Shown here one piece after another: positions 26,344 to 35,597 of a DNA stretch of 64,000 nucleotides. Numbering within the stretch: position 1 is the stretch's first letter; each line of letters starts with the position of its first letter. Made by a program: the position numbers and the translations under genes. Origin of the DNA: Clavibacter michiganensis subsp. tessellarius. Its GTDB lineage: Bacteria; Actinomycetota; Actinomycetes; Actinomycetales; Microbacteriaceae. The notes under the pieces were generated by a model. The model made no database searches and had not been told where the DNA came from. It was given only the letters and a program-made list of their open reading frames with translations. The DNA lies in contig NZ_CP040788.1 of assembly GCF_021922985.1 (NCBI RefSeq), positions 2,356,001 to 2,420,000 on the forward strand, read 5' to 3'.

Positions 26344-26376
26344 CGATGGCGGTGGGCATGATGCCCACCGCCATCG
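26344..26376 (-). terminator. Terminator hairpin after rplI
   Basis: CGATGGCGGTGGGCAT is followed, after one base, by its perfect complement; a 13-bp stem with a 7-nt loop is the practical fold. It begins about 14 nt after the rplI stop on the minus strand. Confidence 0.8.
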
Positions 26377-26389
26377 AACTCGTGCTGCG

Positions 26390-26842
26390 TTACTTCGCGG
26401 CGACGACCTGCAGGCTGATCGTGGCGACGATGTCGTCACGGAGCCGGATCGTGGCCTCGTGGTTCCCCGTGGCCTTGATGGCGTTGGGGATCTCGATCTT
26501 GCGCTTGTCGACCTGGCCGATGCCGGACTCCTCGACCGCCTTGGCGATGTCGGACGTCTTGACGGAGCCGAAGAGGCGCCCGCCCTGGCCGGCCTTGACG
26601 GTGAGCTTGACGACCTTGGCCTCGAGGCGGCTCTTGAGGTCCTGAGCCTCCTCGATGGTCGCGTGCTCGCGAGCGGCACGCGCGGCCTTGATCTGCTCGA
26701 TCTGCTTCTCGCCGCCACGGCTCCAGATGACCGCGAAGCCCTGGGGGACGAGGTAGTTGCGGGAGAACCCGTTCTTGACCTCGACGACGTCGCCGGGGGA
26801 ACCGAGGCCGGAGACCTCGGTCGTGAGGATCACTTTCGACAT
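26390..26842 (-). CDS. rplI: Large ribosomal subunit protein bL9
   Basis: This 150-residue protein has the N-terminal rRNA-binding domain ([21 protein letters not shown]), the long connecting helix and the C-terminal domain with [13 protein letters not shown]. It is typical full-length L9. Last gene of rpsF-ssb-rpsR-rplI, 11 nt after rpsR. Confidence 0.97.
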   Translation of the reverse strand: MSKVILTTEVSGLGSPGDVVEVKNGFSRNYLVPQGFAVIWSRGGEKQIEQIKAARAAREHATIEEAQDLKSRLEAKVVKLTVKAGQGGRLFGSVKTSDIAKAVEESGIGQVDKRKIEIPNAIKATGNHEATIRLRDDIVATISLQVVAAK

Positions 26843-26853
26843 TCCATTACCCC

Positions 26854-27117
26854 TTAACGGCCGGAGCCGGCGTAGGGGAGAAGTGCCATCTCACGCGCGT
26901 TCTTGACTGCGCGCGCGATGAGGCGCTGCTCCTGCACCGAGACACCGGTGATGCGACGAGCGCGGATCTTTCCCCGCTCGGAGATGAACTTGCGGAGGGT
27001 GGCGACATCCTTGTAGTCGATGACGCCGACGCGGATGGACTTCGCCGGGGCGGCGTTCTTGCCGCCCTTGGCTCCGCGGAGAGGCTTGCGGCGGTCGCCG
27101 CTGCTCTTTCCAGCCAT
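26854..27117 (-). CDS. rpsR: Small ribosomal subunit protein bS18
   Basis: This 87-residue S18 has the conserved core [44 protein letters not shown] and a basic N-terminus, with no cysteine, so it is a zinc-free form. It partners S6 in the 30S platform. Third in the rpsF operon; an RBS AGGAAGA precedes the ATG. Confidence 0.97.
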   Translation of the reverse strand: MAGKSSGDRRKPLRGAKGGKNAAPAKSIRVGVIDYKDVATLRKFISERGKIRARRITGVSVQEQRLIARAVKNAREMALLPYAGSGR

Positions 27118-27153
27118 GATTCTTCCTGTCTTTCGTACGTAGTGCGACGAGCC

Positions 27154-27705
27154 CTAGAAGGGCGTCTCGTCGTTGAAGTTGCCGGGGTTGGACCAGCCGC
27201 CGTCGCCGCCGGAGTTGCCTCCGCCGGAGCTCGCGGGGGTTCCCCACGGCTCCTCGGCCACCTGCTGCTGGGGCTGCCCGCCGCCGAACTGGCCGCGACC
27301 GCCACCGCCGGAGTTGCCTCCGCCGTTGCCGTTGCCGCCGCCCGACGCGCGGGTGACCTGCGCCGTGGCGTAGCGGAGCGAGGGGCCGATCTCGTCGACC
27401 TCGAGCTCGATGGAGGTGCGCTTCTCGCCCTCCTTCGTCTCGTACGACCGCTGCTTGAGGCGGCCGGTCGCGACGACACGCGAGCCCTTGGTGAGCGAGG
27501 ACGCCACGTGCTCGGCGAACTCGCGCCACACGCTCGCACGGAGGAAGAGGGCGTCGCCGTCCTTCCAGTCGTTGCTCGCGCGGTCGAAGGACCTCGGCGT
27601 GGAGGCGATGGTGAAGTTGGCTACCGCCAGCCCGTTCTGCGTGTACCGCAGCTCCGGATCACTGGTGAGGTTGCCCACGACCGTGATGATGGTTTCGCCG
27701 GCCAT
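27154..27705 (-). CDS. ssb: Single-stranded DNA-binding protein
   Basis: This 183-residue SSB has an N-terminal OB fold ([28 protein letters not shown], about residues 1-112), a Gly/Asn-rich linker and the acidic tail FNDETPF, which recruits replication and repair proteins. It is the essential chromosomal SSB, placed between rpsF and rpsR as in most actinobacteria. GGGGAG precedes the ATG; the gap to rpsF is 3 nt. Confidence 0.97.
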   Translation of the reverse strand: MAGETIITVVGNLTSDPELRYTQNGLAVANFTIASTPRSFDRASNDWKDGDALFLRASVWREFAEHVASSLTKGSRVVATGRLKQRSYETKEGEKRTSIELEVDEIGPSLRYATAQVTRASGGGNGNGGGNSGGGGRGQFGGGQPQQQVAEEPWGTPASSGGGNSGGDGGWSNPGNFNDETPF

Positions 27706-27708
27706 CGA

Positions 27709-28173
27709 CTACTCCCCGGTCTTCTCGCTGGAAGCGGCCTGCGCCGCCGGCTTGCCGGGCGTCGCCGGAGCGGCGTCCGTGGCGGGCGCCTGGGGCGCGG
27801 CGTCTGCGGCCTTGGACGTGGCGGCGGCCTTGCGGGCGGCCTTCTCGTCGGCGAGCTTCGCAGCGGAGGCGACCATGGCCATGGCCTCCTCGGCACGCAG
27901 CACCTTGGTGCGCATGACGGCCTCGGACAGGCCCAGCTGGCGGTCGAGCTCCTGCGTGGCCTCGCTGGTCGCGGTGAGCTGGACGACGGCGTAGATGCCC
28001 TCGTTCTTCTTGTTGATCTCGTACGCCAGTCGACGACGGCCCCAGACGTCGACATTGTCGACGGTGCCACCGCTGGTGCGGATGACGTTGAGGAACTTGT
28101 CGAGACTGGGAGCGACGGTGCGCTCATCGATCTCGGGATCGAGGATCACCATGAGTTCGTACTGATGCGTCAC
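27709..28173 (-). CDS. rpsF: Small ribosomal subunit protein bS6 with extended Ala-rich tail
   Basis: Residues 1-95 of this 154-residue protein form standard S6 ([34 protein letters not shown]). The last ~55 residues are an Ala/Lys/Pro-rich disordered tail, longer than the ~96-135 residues usual elsewhere. GTG at 28173 has an excellent RBS, AAGGAGG, 7-8 nt upstream. It heads the operon, behind a structured ~100-nt leader. Confidence 0.95.
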   Translation of the reverse strand: MTHQYELMVILDPEIDERTVAPSLDKFLNVIRTSGGTVDNVDVWGRRRLAYEINKKNEGIYAVVQLTATSEATQELDRQLGLSEAVMRTKVLRAEEAMAMVASAAKLADEKAARKAAATSKAADAAPQAPATDAAPATPGKPAAQAASSEKTGE

Positions 28174-28189
28174 TAACCCACCTCCTTCG

Positions 28190-28289
28190 GACTTGAACGG
28201 TCGCAGACGATCTGCGACAGGAGGGTATGTGCATCTGTCCGCGCGGAGGAGGGGAATCCCGCCGCCGGGCGGACAACCTCGCAAGACTA
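28190..28289 (-). promoter_or_regulatory. rpsF operon leader with hairpins and -10 element
   Basis: A -10-like TAGTCT (minus, 28284-28289) would start a leader of about 100 nt. The leader includes a perfect 8-bp hairpin GTCGCAGA-N3-TCTGCGAC (28200-28218) close to the RBS, then CCGTTCAAGTCCGAAGGAGG-type sequence at the start site. S6:S18 autoregulatory leaders are known in this operon in many bacteria. Whether this is one is inference. Confidence 0.4.
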
Positions 28290-28345
28290 CCGGATGGGGA
28301 GGAGGCACACCAGCCGGATCCGCGTGGGGATGCGGGAGAAGCGGA

Positions 28346-29776
28346 TCAGCCCTGCTCGGCCGCCCACCACGCGACGAGCCGGCGCCTGGCCTCGTCCTCG
28401 TCGAGCGGGCCCTCGTCGAGCCGCAGCTCGAGGAGGAAGCGGTAGGCGCGGCCCACCACCGGGCCGGGCGGCACGTCGAGGATCCGCATGATGGCCTCGC
28501 CGTCGAGGTCCGGGCGCACCGCCGCCATCTCCTCCTGCTCGGCGAGCTCGGCGATGCGGGTCTCCAGGTCGTCGTACGCGAATCCGAGGCGGTCGGCCTT
28601 GCGGCGGTTCTGCGTCGTGACGTCGGCGCGGGTCAGCATGTGGAGGCGCTCGAGCTCGGGACCGGCGTCGCGCACGTACCGGCGCACGGCGGAGTCGGTC
28701 CAGCCGCCCTCCGTGTAGCCGAAGAAGCGGAGGTGGAGCTCGACGAGGCGGGACACCGAGGCGATGGTGTCGTTGTCGAAGCGGAGGGCGCGCAGGCGGC
28801 GCTTCGCCATCTTCGCGCCGACCACGTCGTGGTGGTGGAAGGTGACGACCCCGCCCGGCTCCAGGCGCCGCGTCGACGGCTTGCCGATGTCGTGGAGGAG
28901 CGCCGCCAGGCGGAGCACGAGGTCCGGCGCCTCGCCCGGGTGACGGCTGCGCTCGTGGTCGATGGCCTGGTCGAGCACCTGGAGGGAGTGCTGGTAGACG
29001 TCCTTGTGGCGGTGGTGCTCGTCGGCCTCCAGCTTCATCGCGGGGAGCTCGGGCAGCACGTGCTCCGCGAGGCCGCCCTCCACGAGGAGGTCGAGGCCGG
29101 CGCGCGGCTCGGGCGTGCGCAGCAGCTTGCTGAGCTCGTCGCTCACGCGCTCGACGGAGATGTCGAGGATCCGCGGGGCCATGTCGCGGATGGCCGCGAA
29201 CGCAGCGTCGTCGAGCCGGAACCCGAGCTGGGAGGCGAAGCGCACGGCGCGCATCATGCGGAGCGGGTCGTCGCCGAAGGAGACCTCGGGGGCGACGGGC
29301 GTGCGGAGCACCTGGGCGAGGAGGTCGTCGATGCCGCCGGACGGATCCACCAGCACGACCTGCGGCAGGCGCACGGCGAGCGCGTTCACCGTGAAGTCGC
29401 GGCGCACCAGGTCCTCCTCGAGGGAGGAGCCGAACTCGACCTCGGGCTTGCGGGAGACGCCGTCGTACTGGTCGGTGCGGTACGTCGTGATCTCGACCTG
29501 CTCGCCCTTCACGCGCGCGCCGATCGTGCCGAAGGCGCGGCCGATGTCCCAGTGGGCGTCCGCGACGGGCTTCACGATCTCGAGGATGCGGTCGGGCCGC
29601 GCGTCCGTGGTGAGGTCGAGGTCCGTGGCGTCGCGGCCGAGGAACGCGTCGCGCACCGGTCCGCCGACGAGGGCGAGCTCGTGGCCCGCCTCGTGGAAGG
29701 CGCGCGCGAGCACGGCGACCGGGGGCGATGCGGCCAGCTCGCGGAGACGCTCGAGGGCCTGTGCGACGCTGTGCAT
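28346..29776 (-). CDS. pcnB: CCA-adding enzyme / poly(A) polymerase family tRNA nucleotidyltransferase
   Basis: This 476-residue class II nucleotidyltransferase has [24 protein letters not shown] (metal-binding DxD), the [10 protein letters not shown] motif and the tRNA-binding helical region. A C-terminal HD domain ([21 protein letters not shown]) follows, as in actinobacterial CCA enzymes. It adds or repairs the 3' CCA of tRNAs. I took ATG 29776 (MHSVAQ); TAGACT (29785-29790) ends 8 nt before it. The upstream extension in the same frame overlaps the promoter of the divergent gene. Confidence 0.95.
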   Translation of the reverse strand: MHSVAQALERLRELAASPPVAVLARAFHEAGHELALVGGPVRDAFLGRDATDLDLTTDARPDRILEIVKPVADAHWDIGRAFGTIGARVKGEQVEITTYRTDQYDGVSRKPEVEFGSSLEEDLVRRDFTVNALAVRLPQVVLVDPSGGIDDLLAQVLRTPVAPEVSFGDDPLRMMRAVRFASQLGFRLDDAAFAAIRDMAPRILDISVERVSDELSKLLRTPEPRAGLDLLVEGGLAEHVLPELPAMKLEADEHHRHKDVYQHSLQVLDQAIDHERSRHPGEAPDLVLRLAALLHDIGKPSTRRLEPGGVVTFHHHDVVGAKMAKRRLRALRFDNDTIASVSRLVELHLRFFGYTEGGWTDSAVRRYVRDAGPELERLHMLTRADVTTQNRRKADRLGFAYDDLETRIAELAEQEEMAAVRPDLDGEAIMRILDVPPGPVVGRAYRFLLELRLDEGPLDEDEARRRLVAWWAAEQG

Positions 29777-29856
29777 GGTCGGACAGTCTACGGCCGCGGC
29801 GTGACGGGCTTCCGCGACCACGGCGAGCGCTCACGGGGCGTCCGGGGCCAGCGCTT

Positions 29857-29862
29857 TAGAAT
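29857..29862 (+). promoter_or_regulatory. -10 element of DUF6049 gene, leaderless spacing
   Basis: TAGAAT, a near-consensus -10, ends 6 nt before the ATG at 29869. No RBS is visible. Confidence 0.65.
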
Positions 29863-29868
29863 CGCCAG

Positions 29869-32157
29869 ATGCACGCCGCGCCTCGACACGACGCCGGCCC
29901 CACCCGCACGGACAGAGCCCTCCGGCTGATCCGGCGATCCGCCCGACGCACGATCTCCACCCTCGTGTGCGTCACGGTCGCCGCCGGGACGCTCGCCGCC
30001 GGGACGGTCGCGGGTCCGGCGACCCCGGCTCACGCGGCGACCGAGGGCGTGAGCCTCTCGGTCACCCCCGCCGCCGAGGGCATCCTGCGACCCGGCGAGG
30101 ACCTGCAGGTCACGGTCACGGTCGTCAACGCGACGGACGCCGCGGTGCCGGCCGGCGAGATCGACCTCGACCTCAACCGCACCGTGCTCGACAGGCGCAC
30201 GGAGATCGACGGCTGGCTGGACGTCGCGGGCACCGAGGCCAACGCGCGCACGGGTCCCCGCATCGGCCGGACCGGGTCGCCGGAGGTCGCCGCGGGCGGC
30301 ACCGTCGACGTGCCCGTCACCGTGCCGGCCGCCACCGTCGGCCTCCAGGGCAACCGCGGCGGGTTCGGCCCCCGGGGCCTCACGGCCGTGCTCGCGGCGG
30401 GCGGGACCACCGTCAGCACCGGCCGAGGCGCCGTCGTGTGGAGCCCCGGGACGGATCCCGCGGCGACGCCCGTCGCCGCCGTGATGCCCCTGACGGTGCC
30501 GCCCAGTGCATCCGACCTGATCGACGCGGAGGCGCTCGCCACCTACACGAGCCCGACGGGCACGCTCACGCGCCAGCTGGAGGCCGTGGCGGGCCGTCCG
30601 GTCGCGGTGGGCATCGACCCGCGCATCCTCGCCTCCATCCGCATCCTCGGCACCGACGCGCCCGCGTCCGCCGTGGAATGGCTCGAGCGCCTGAGGACCA
30701 TCCCCAACGAGACCTTCGCCCTGGCCTGGGCCGACGCGGACGTGGCCGTGCAGGCGCAGGCGGGAGGCGCCGCCCTCCTCGCGCCGACGGACGTCACCTA
30801 CGCCGTGCGGGCGAGCCGCTTCGCCGCTCCCGGATCCAGCCCGTCGCCCTCCCCCACCCGGGCGCCGGACGAGTCGCCCGCGCCCTCGCAGAGCCCCGCC
30901 GCCGCGGGGGACGCCGGCCGTGGATCCGCGACCGCCGGCCTCGCGACGACCGCGCCCGAGGAGAGCGGCAGCCCCGAGCCGACCCCGACGCCGACGGCTC
31001 CCGCCGCGTCCCCCGTGCCGAGCCTCGCGGACCTCACGGCGTGGGACTACACCATGTCCGGATTCGCGTGGCCGCTCGCCGGCACCGCCGTCGCGTCCGA
31101 CCTCGGCGTCTTCGCGGCGAGCGGCACGACGACCACCGTCCTCTCGAGCGACGACGTCCGATCCACCGGCACGGCCCGCGTCGGCGCCGTCGGCGACGCG
31201 GGCGACGCGACCGTGCTCGTCACCGACGCCGACGTCTCCGCCCTCGTCGACCAGGCCCTGTCGGCCGAGACCGACCAGGGCTTCGGCATCGCGCTCGCCC
31301 GGCTCTCGGCCACCCTCGCCGCCGACGCCCGCGAGGCCGACGGCCACGTCGTCGTCGCGGCGCTGGAGCGCGGCTGGGCCGCGTCGAACGGACGCCTCGG
31401 GCAGCTGCTCGACGCCATCGGCGCGCTGCCCTACAGCGACACGGCTCCCCTCACCACGGCGCTCGGCAGCCCGGCCGTCGACGTCCAGGTCGTCGACCAC
31501 CCGGAGGACGCCGACCGCGTCCGGCGCGTCGCCGACACCATGTCGCTGGAGGCGCAGGTCGACGCGTTCGCCAAGGCGGTCGAGAAGCCGGAGCTGATCA
31601 CGGGCCAGCAGCGCCTGCTCCTCCTCGCGACCCTGTCCACGCGCTGGCGCGGCGAGGCGGATGGAGCCGTGACCGCCCAGGACGGTTACGTCGCCCAGGC
31701 CGATGCCCTGCTGTCCTCGGTCGCCATCACCACGCGCCAGAACACCGTCATCAGCGACACGACGAGCCTCCTCATCAACGTCAGCAACGCGCTCGACCAG
31801 CCCGTCACCGTGCGGCTGTCCATCACCGCGGGCAGCGGCCGGATCCGCGTCGACGACTCCGCCGTGGTCACCGTCCCCGCGCACGGCAGCGCGTCCGCCC
31901 GTCCGCCCATCACCTCCATCTCCAACGGCGACGTCGTGGTCACGGCCCGCCTCACCACCGAGGACGGCAGCGTGCAGGTCGGGGAGAGCGCCCCCGTGGA
32001 GCTCTTCATCCGCGCCGGGTTCGAGGCCGTGGTGACGACCCTGTTCGTCGCGGCGGTGGCCCTCCTGTTCGGCTTCGGCCTCTACCGCAGCATCCGCAAG
32101 CGCCGCCGCGCCCGAGCCCGGCAGCTCGCCGGCCTGCCCGAGGAGACCGATGACTGA
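29869..32157 (+). CDS. DUF6049-family exported, membrane-anchored protein
   Basis: This 762-residue protein has a long Arg-rich signal sequence ending AHA (about residue 55), a large extracytoplasmic domain, a Pro/Ser/Thr-rich linker (about 320-380), one C-terminal membrane helix (VVTTLFVAAVALLFGFGLY) and a basic cytoplasmic tail. It lies between pcnB and murJ, 33 nt before murJ, an arrangement conserved in actinobacteria. That points to a cell-wall assembly role alongside the lipid II flippase. Function unproven. Confidence 0.85.
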   Translation: MHAAPRHDAGPTRTDRALRLIRRSARRTISTLVCVTVAAGTLAAGTVAGPATPAHAATEGVSLSVTPAAEGILRPGEDLQVTVTVVNATDAAVPAGEIDLDLNRTVLDRRTEIDGWLDVAGTEANARTGPRIGRTGSPEVAAGGTVDVPVTVPAATVGLQGNRGGFGPRGLTAVLAAGGTTVSTGRGAVVWSPGTDPAATPVAAVMPLTVPPSASDLIDAEALATYTSPTGTLTRQLEAVAGRPVAVGIDPRILASIRILGTDAPASAVEWLERLRTIPNETFALAWADADVAVQAQAGGAALLAPTDVTYAVRASRFAAPGSSPSPSPTRAPDESPAPSQSPAAAGDAGRGSATAGLATTAPEESGSPEPTPTPTAPAASPVPSLADLTAWDYTMSGFAWPLAGTAVASDLGVFAASGTTTTVLSSDDVRSTGTARVGAVGDAGDATVLVTDADVSALVDQALSAETDQGFGIALARLSATLAADAREADGHVVVAALERGWAASNGRLGQLLDAIGALPYSDTAPLTTALGSPAVDVQVVDHPEDADRVRRVADTMSLEAQVDAFAKAVEKPELITGQQRLLLLATLSTRWRGEADGAVTAQDGYVAQADALLSSVAITTRQNTVISDTTSLLINVSNALDQPVTVRLSITAGSGRIRVDDSAVVTVPAHGSASARPPITSISNGDVVVTARLTTEDGSVQVGESAPVELFIRAGFEAVVTTLFVAAVALLFGFGLYRSIRKRRRARARQLAGLPEETDD

Positions 32158-32190
32158 CCGGACCGCGACGATCCCCGCAGAGGCCACCCC

Positions 32191-33819
32191 ATGACCGCGG
32201 CGACGTCCCGTGGCGGCGGCATCGGCCGCGCCTCCGCCCTGCTCGCGTCGGGCACGTTCGTCTCCCGCATCCTCGGCTTCGTCAAGGCGATCGTCCTGCT
32301 GCAGACCATCGGCGCGACCCTCGGCAGCTCCAACGCCTTCTCCAACGCGAACCAGCTCCCGAACAACATCTACGTGATCATCGCCGGCGGCGTCCTCAAC
32401 GCCGTCCTCGTGCCGCAGGTCGTGCGCGCCGCCAAGCACGCGGACGGCGGCGCCGGCTACATCAACAAGCTCGTGACCATCGCGATCGTCGTGCTCGGCG
32501 GCGTCACCGTCCTCGCGACCGTGGGCGCCCCGGTCGTCTCGGGCATCTACGCCGCCACGCTGCCGCCGGACGTCTTCGCGCTCGTGGTCGCGTTCGCGTA
32601 CTGGTGCCTGCCGCAGATCTTCTTCTACGGCCTCTACGCCGTGCTCGGGGAGGTGCTCAACGCCCGCGGGTCCTTCGGCCCCTTCACGTGGGCGCCCGTG
32701 CTCAACAACGTGATCGCCATCGCGGGCCTCCTCCTCTTCCAGGGGATGTTCGGATCGGGGAGCCGCCCGGTCGACGACTGGAGCCTCGACAAGATCGTCG
32801 TGCTGGCGGGATCCGCGACCCTGGGCGTCGTCGCGCAGGCGCTCATCCTCTTCGTCTTCTGGCGCCGCGTCGGCCTCCGCTTCCGCTTCGACTTCGCCTG
32901 GCGCGGCGTCGGCCTCGGCACGGCCGGCCGGCTCGCGGGCTGGACCTTCGGCATGCTCGTCGTCACGCAGCTCGCCGGCATCGCGCAGTCGAACGTCGCC
33001 AACATCGCGGCCACGTCGGACAGCCCGTCGAGCACGATCCTGCTCAACGCGTGGCTGTTCTTCATGCTCCCGCACTCGATCTTCGCGGTCTCCATCGCCA
33101 CGGCCTACTTCACGCGCATGAGCACCCACGCGGGCGAGGGCGACCACGACAGCATGCGCGTCGACCTCTCCTCCGCGGTCCGCACGGTGGCGCTGATGAC
33201 CGTCCTGTCGACCGCGCTCATCGCCGTCCTCGCGGGTCCGGTCGCGCGCGTCATGGTCTCGGGCGACATCGGCGAGGTCCGCGGCTACGGGATGGTGCTC
33301 ATCGCCTTCATCCTGGGGCTGCCGGCGTTCAGCACGCTCTTCGTCCTGCAGCGCGCGTTCTACGCCCTGTCGGACACGCGGACGCCGTTCGTGATCCAGA
33401 GCGCCCAGGTCGTGGTGTTCATCGCCGGCGCCCTCGTCATCGCGCAGCAGCCGGTGGAGCTGATCGGCGTGGGCCTCGCGGTGCTGCAGACCGTCACCGT
33501 CACCGGGCAGGCCGTGCTCGCCGCCGTGCTCCTCCGTCGCCGCATCGGGCGCATCGACGGACGCCGGATCCTCCGCAGCTCCGTGCGCTTCGTCGTGGCG
33601 GCGGTGCCGACCGCGCTCGTCGGACTCGCCCTCCTGCTGCTGGTCTCCGACGGCGCGTTCGCCGGCGTGGGCGTCGCGTCCAAGGGTCAGGCGCTCCTCG
33701 TGGGCATCCCGCTCGCCGCGGTCATGACGGCCGTGTACCTCGCCGCCCTGGCCGCCATGCGCTCGTCCGAGCTGCAGCAGCTCGCGGGGCCCGTGATGCG
33801 CCGCATCCGCCGCCGCTGA
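32191..33819 (+). CDS. murJ: Lipid II flippase MurJ
   Basis: This 542-residue MOP-superfamily transporter has about 14 membrane helices. The N-terminal SGTFVSRILGFVKAIVLLQTIG and the NQLPNNIYVIIAGGVLNAVLVPQVVRA block are diagnostic MurJ/MviN features. It translocates lipid II across the membrane for peptidoglycan synthesis. Unlike mycobacterial MviN it has no pseudokinase or extracellular C-terminal extension. It is probably transcribed with the upstream DUF6049 gene. Confidence 0.96.
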   Translation: MTAATSRGGGIGRASALLASGTFVSRILGFVKAIVLLQTIGATLGSSNAFSNANQLPNNIYVIIAGGVLNAVLVPQVVRAAKHADGGAGYINKLVTIAIVVLGGVTVLATVGAPVVSGIYAATLPPDVFALVVAFAYWCLPQIFFYGLYAVLGEVLNARGSFGPFTWAPVLNNVIAIAGLLLFQGMFGSGSRPVDDWSLDKIVVLAGSATLGVVAQALILFVFWRRVGLRFRFDFAWRGVGLGTAGRLAGWTFGMLVVTQLAGIAQSNVANIAATSDSPSSTILLNAWLFFMLPHSIFAVSIATAYFTRMSTHAGEGDHDSMRVDLSSAVRTVALMTVLSTALIAVLAGPVARVMVSGDIGEVRGYGMVLIAFILGLPAFSTLFVLQRAFYALSDTRTPFVIQSAQVVVFIAGALVIAQQPVELIGVGLAVLQTVTVTGQAVLAAVLLRRRIGRIDGRRILRSSVRFVVAAVPTALVGLALLLLVSDGAFAGVGVASKGQALLVGIPLAAVMTAVYLAALAAMRSSELQQLAGPVMRRIRRR

Positions 33820-33976
33820 CGCCGCCGCCGACCCCATCCGCCGCGCCCGTGGCCGCTGCCGAACGGGACGCCGATCCGCCCGGGGGAGGCGGAGGAATAG
33901 CCGCTACCGTGGGTCTGTTGCAGAGGTGAGCGGGCGCCGGGACGGTGCCCCGCCGAGCAGTGGAGGAGAAGCCGTC

Positions 33977-35014
33977 GTGCGTCAGATCATCATCATCGGT
34001 TCGGGACCGGCCGGGTACACCGCCGCCATCTACGCCGCGCGCGCCAACCTCACCCCCCTCCTCATCGCGAGCTCGGTCGAGGCCGGCGGCGAGCTGATGA
34101 ACACCACCGAGGTGGAGAACTACCCGGGCTTCCCCGAGGGCATCCAGGGCCCCGACCTGATGATGGCGATGCAGGCGCAGGCCGAGCGCTTCGGCACGGA
34201 GGTCGTCCTCGACGACGTCACGTCCGTGGAGCTGGAGGGCGACGTCAAGCGCGTCACCCTCGGCAACGGCGACGTGCACGAGGGCCTCGCGGTCATCGCC
34301 GCCACCGGATCCGCGTACCGCAAGCTCGGCCTCCCCGCCGAGGACCGCCTGAGCGGCCACGGAGTCTCCTGGTGCGCGACCTGCGACGGGTTCTTCTTCC
34401 GCCAGAAGACCATCGCGGTCGTCGGCGGCGGCGACAGCGCCATGGAGGAGGCCACCTTCCTCACGCGCTTCGCGGAGAAGGTCTACGTCATCCACCGCAA
34501 GGACTCGCTGCGCGCGTCGAAGATCATGCAGGAGCGGGCGTTCGAGAACCCGAAGATCGAGTTCGTCTGGAACGCGCAGGTGGTCGACATCACGGGCGAC
34601 GAGAAGGTCGACGGCGTCGTCCTCGAGGACACCGTGACCGGCGAGCAGCGCCCGCTCGCGCTCGACGGCCTGTTCATCGCCATCGGCAACGACCCCCGCA
34701 CGCACCTCTTCCACCAGCAGCTCGAGCTCACCACCGAGGGCACCATCGCCGTCGACGGCCGCTCCTCCCGCACGAACCTGCCGGGCGTCTTCGCCGCCGG
34801 CGACGTCATCGACCCCACCTACCGCCAGGCCATCACGGCCGCCGCCTCCGGCACCATCGCCGCGCTCGACGCCGAGCACTTCCTCGCGTCCCTGCCCGAC
34901 ACGCTGCTCGACGCGGCGTCCGACGGCCCGGACGGACCCGCCGGACACGGCGCCCCCGCAGCCGGCAGCGCGGTGGACCCCGACGGCGAGCTCGTCGGCG
35001 CCGAGCACGCGTAG
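33977..35014 (+). CDS. trxB: Thioredoxin reductase
   Basis: This 345-residue flavoenzyme has FAD motif GSGPAGYTAAIYAARA at the N-terminus, the redox pair CATC (WCATCDGFFF), NADPH motif VVGGGDSAMEEA and the C-terminal FAD motif GVFAAGDVIDPTYRQAITAAASG. It reduces thioredoxin with NADPH. GTG 33977 has GGAGGAGA upstream. A ~35-residue Gly/Ala/Asp-rich tail extends beyond the core. trxA follows 88 nt later. Confidence 0.96.
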   Translation: MRQIIIIGSGPAGYTAAIYAARANLTPLLIASSVEAGGELMNTTEVENYPGFPEGIQGPDLMMAMQAQAERFGTEVVLDDVTSVELEGDVKRVTLGNGDVHEGLAVIAATGSAYRKLGLPAEDRLSGHGVSWCATCDGFFFRQKTIAVVGGGDSAMEEATFLTRFAEKVYVIHRKDSLRASKIMQERAFENPKIEFVWNAQVVDITGDEKVDGVVLEDTVTGEQRPLALDGLFIAIGNDPRTHLFHQQLELTTEGTIAVDGRSSRTNLPGVFAAGDVIDPTYRQAITAAASGTIAALDAEHFLASLPDTLLDAASDGPDGPAGHGAPAAGSAVDPDGELVGAEHA

Positions 35015-35102
35015 CACCGGGGCCGCCGGCCCCGCCACCGCCTCGGGACCCGGGAACCGCCCGGATCCGCACGAACTACACGAACCGCACGAAGGAGCAC
35101 AC

Positions 35103-35426
35103 ATGTCCCACGCACGCGACGTCACCGACGCCAGCTTCCAGTCCGACGTCCTCGATGCCGAGAAGACCGTCATCGTCGACTTCTGGGCCCCCTGGTGCGG
35201 CCCGTGCAAGGCCGTCTCCCCGATCCTCGACCAGATCGCCGCCGAGAACCCCGGCATCGAGCTCGTCAAGATCGACGTGGACGACAACCCCGAGGTCGCC
35301 ATGAAGTACAAGATCACGTCGATCCCCGCCATGAAGGTCTTCCAGGCCGGCGAGGTCGTCAAGACGGTCATCGGCGCCAAGCCGAAGCCGGCCCTCGAGC
35401 AGGAGTTCGCCGACTTCCTCAAGTGA
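35103..35426 (+). CDS. trxA: Thioredoxin
   Basis: This 107-residue classical thioredoxin has active site WCGPC in FWAPWCGPCKAVSPI, the cis-Pro in ITSIPAMKVF and C-terminal GAKPKPALEQEF. It is the electron carrier reduced by the TrxB encoded just upstream. AAGGAG precedes the ATG. The 5' spacer has three CACGAA repeats. A strong terminator follows. Confidence 0.97.
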   Translation: MSHARDVTDASFQSDVLDAEKTVIVDFWAPWCGPCKAVSPILDQIAAENPGIELVKIDVDDNPEVAMKYKITSIPAMKVFQAGEVVKTVIGAKPKPALEQEFADFLK

Positions 35427-35464
35427 TCCCGCGTCGCGGTCCCTCGAGGATCGCGACACCCCGC

Positions 35465-35503
35465 ACGGAGGGCCCGGCACCGCACAGGTGCCGGGCCCTC
35501 CGT
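35465..35503 (+). terminator. Terminator hairpin after trxA
   Basis: A 17-bp perfect stem (ACGGAGGGCCCGGCACC and complement) with loop GCACA begins 39 nt past the trxA stop. Confidence 0.88.
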
Positions 35504-35597
35504 CGTCCGCGGTCGCGGACCGTGTCCGGCCAGCCCGGGCATGCCCTCCGCGACCGCCCGTTAGGCTGATCGGCAATCGGACAGTGAGAGACGTGAC

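Noticed and set aside
29788..33837. 1349-codon ORF antisense to the DUF6049 gene and murJ
   Set aside because: It is a shadow frame rich in Arg/Gly/Asp with no recognisable domain.
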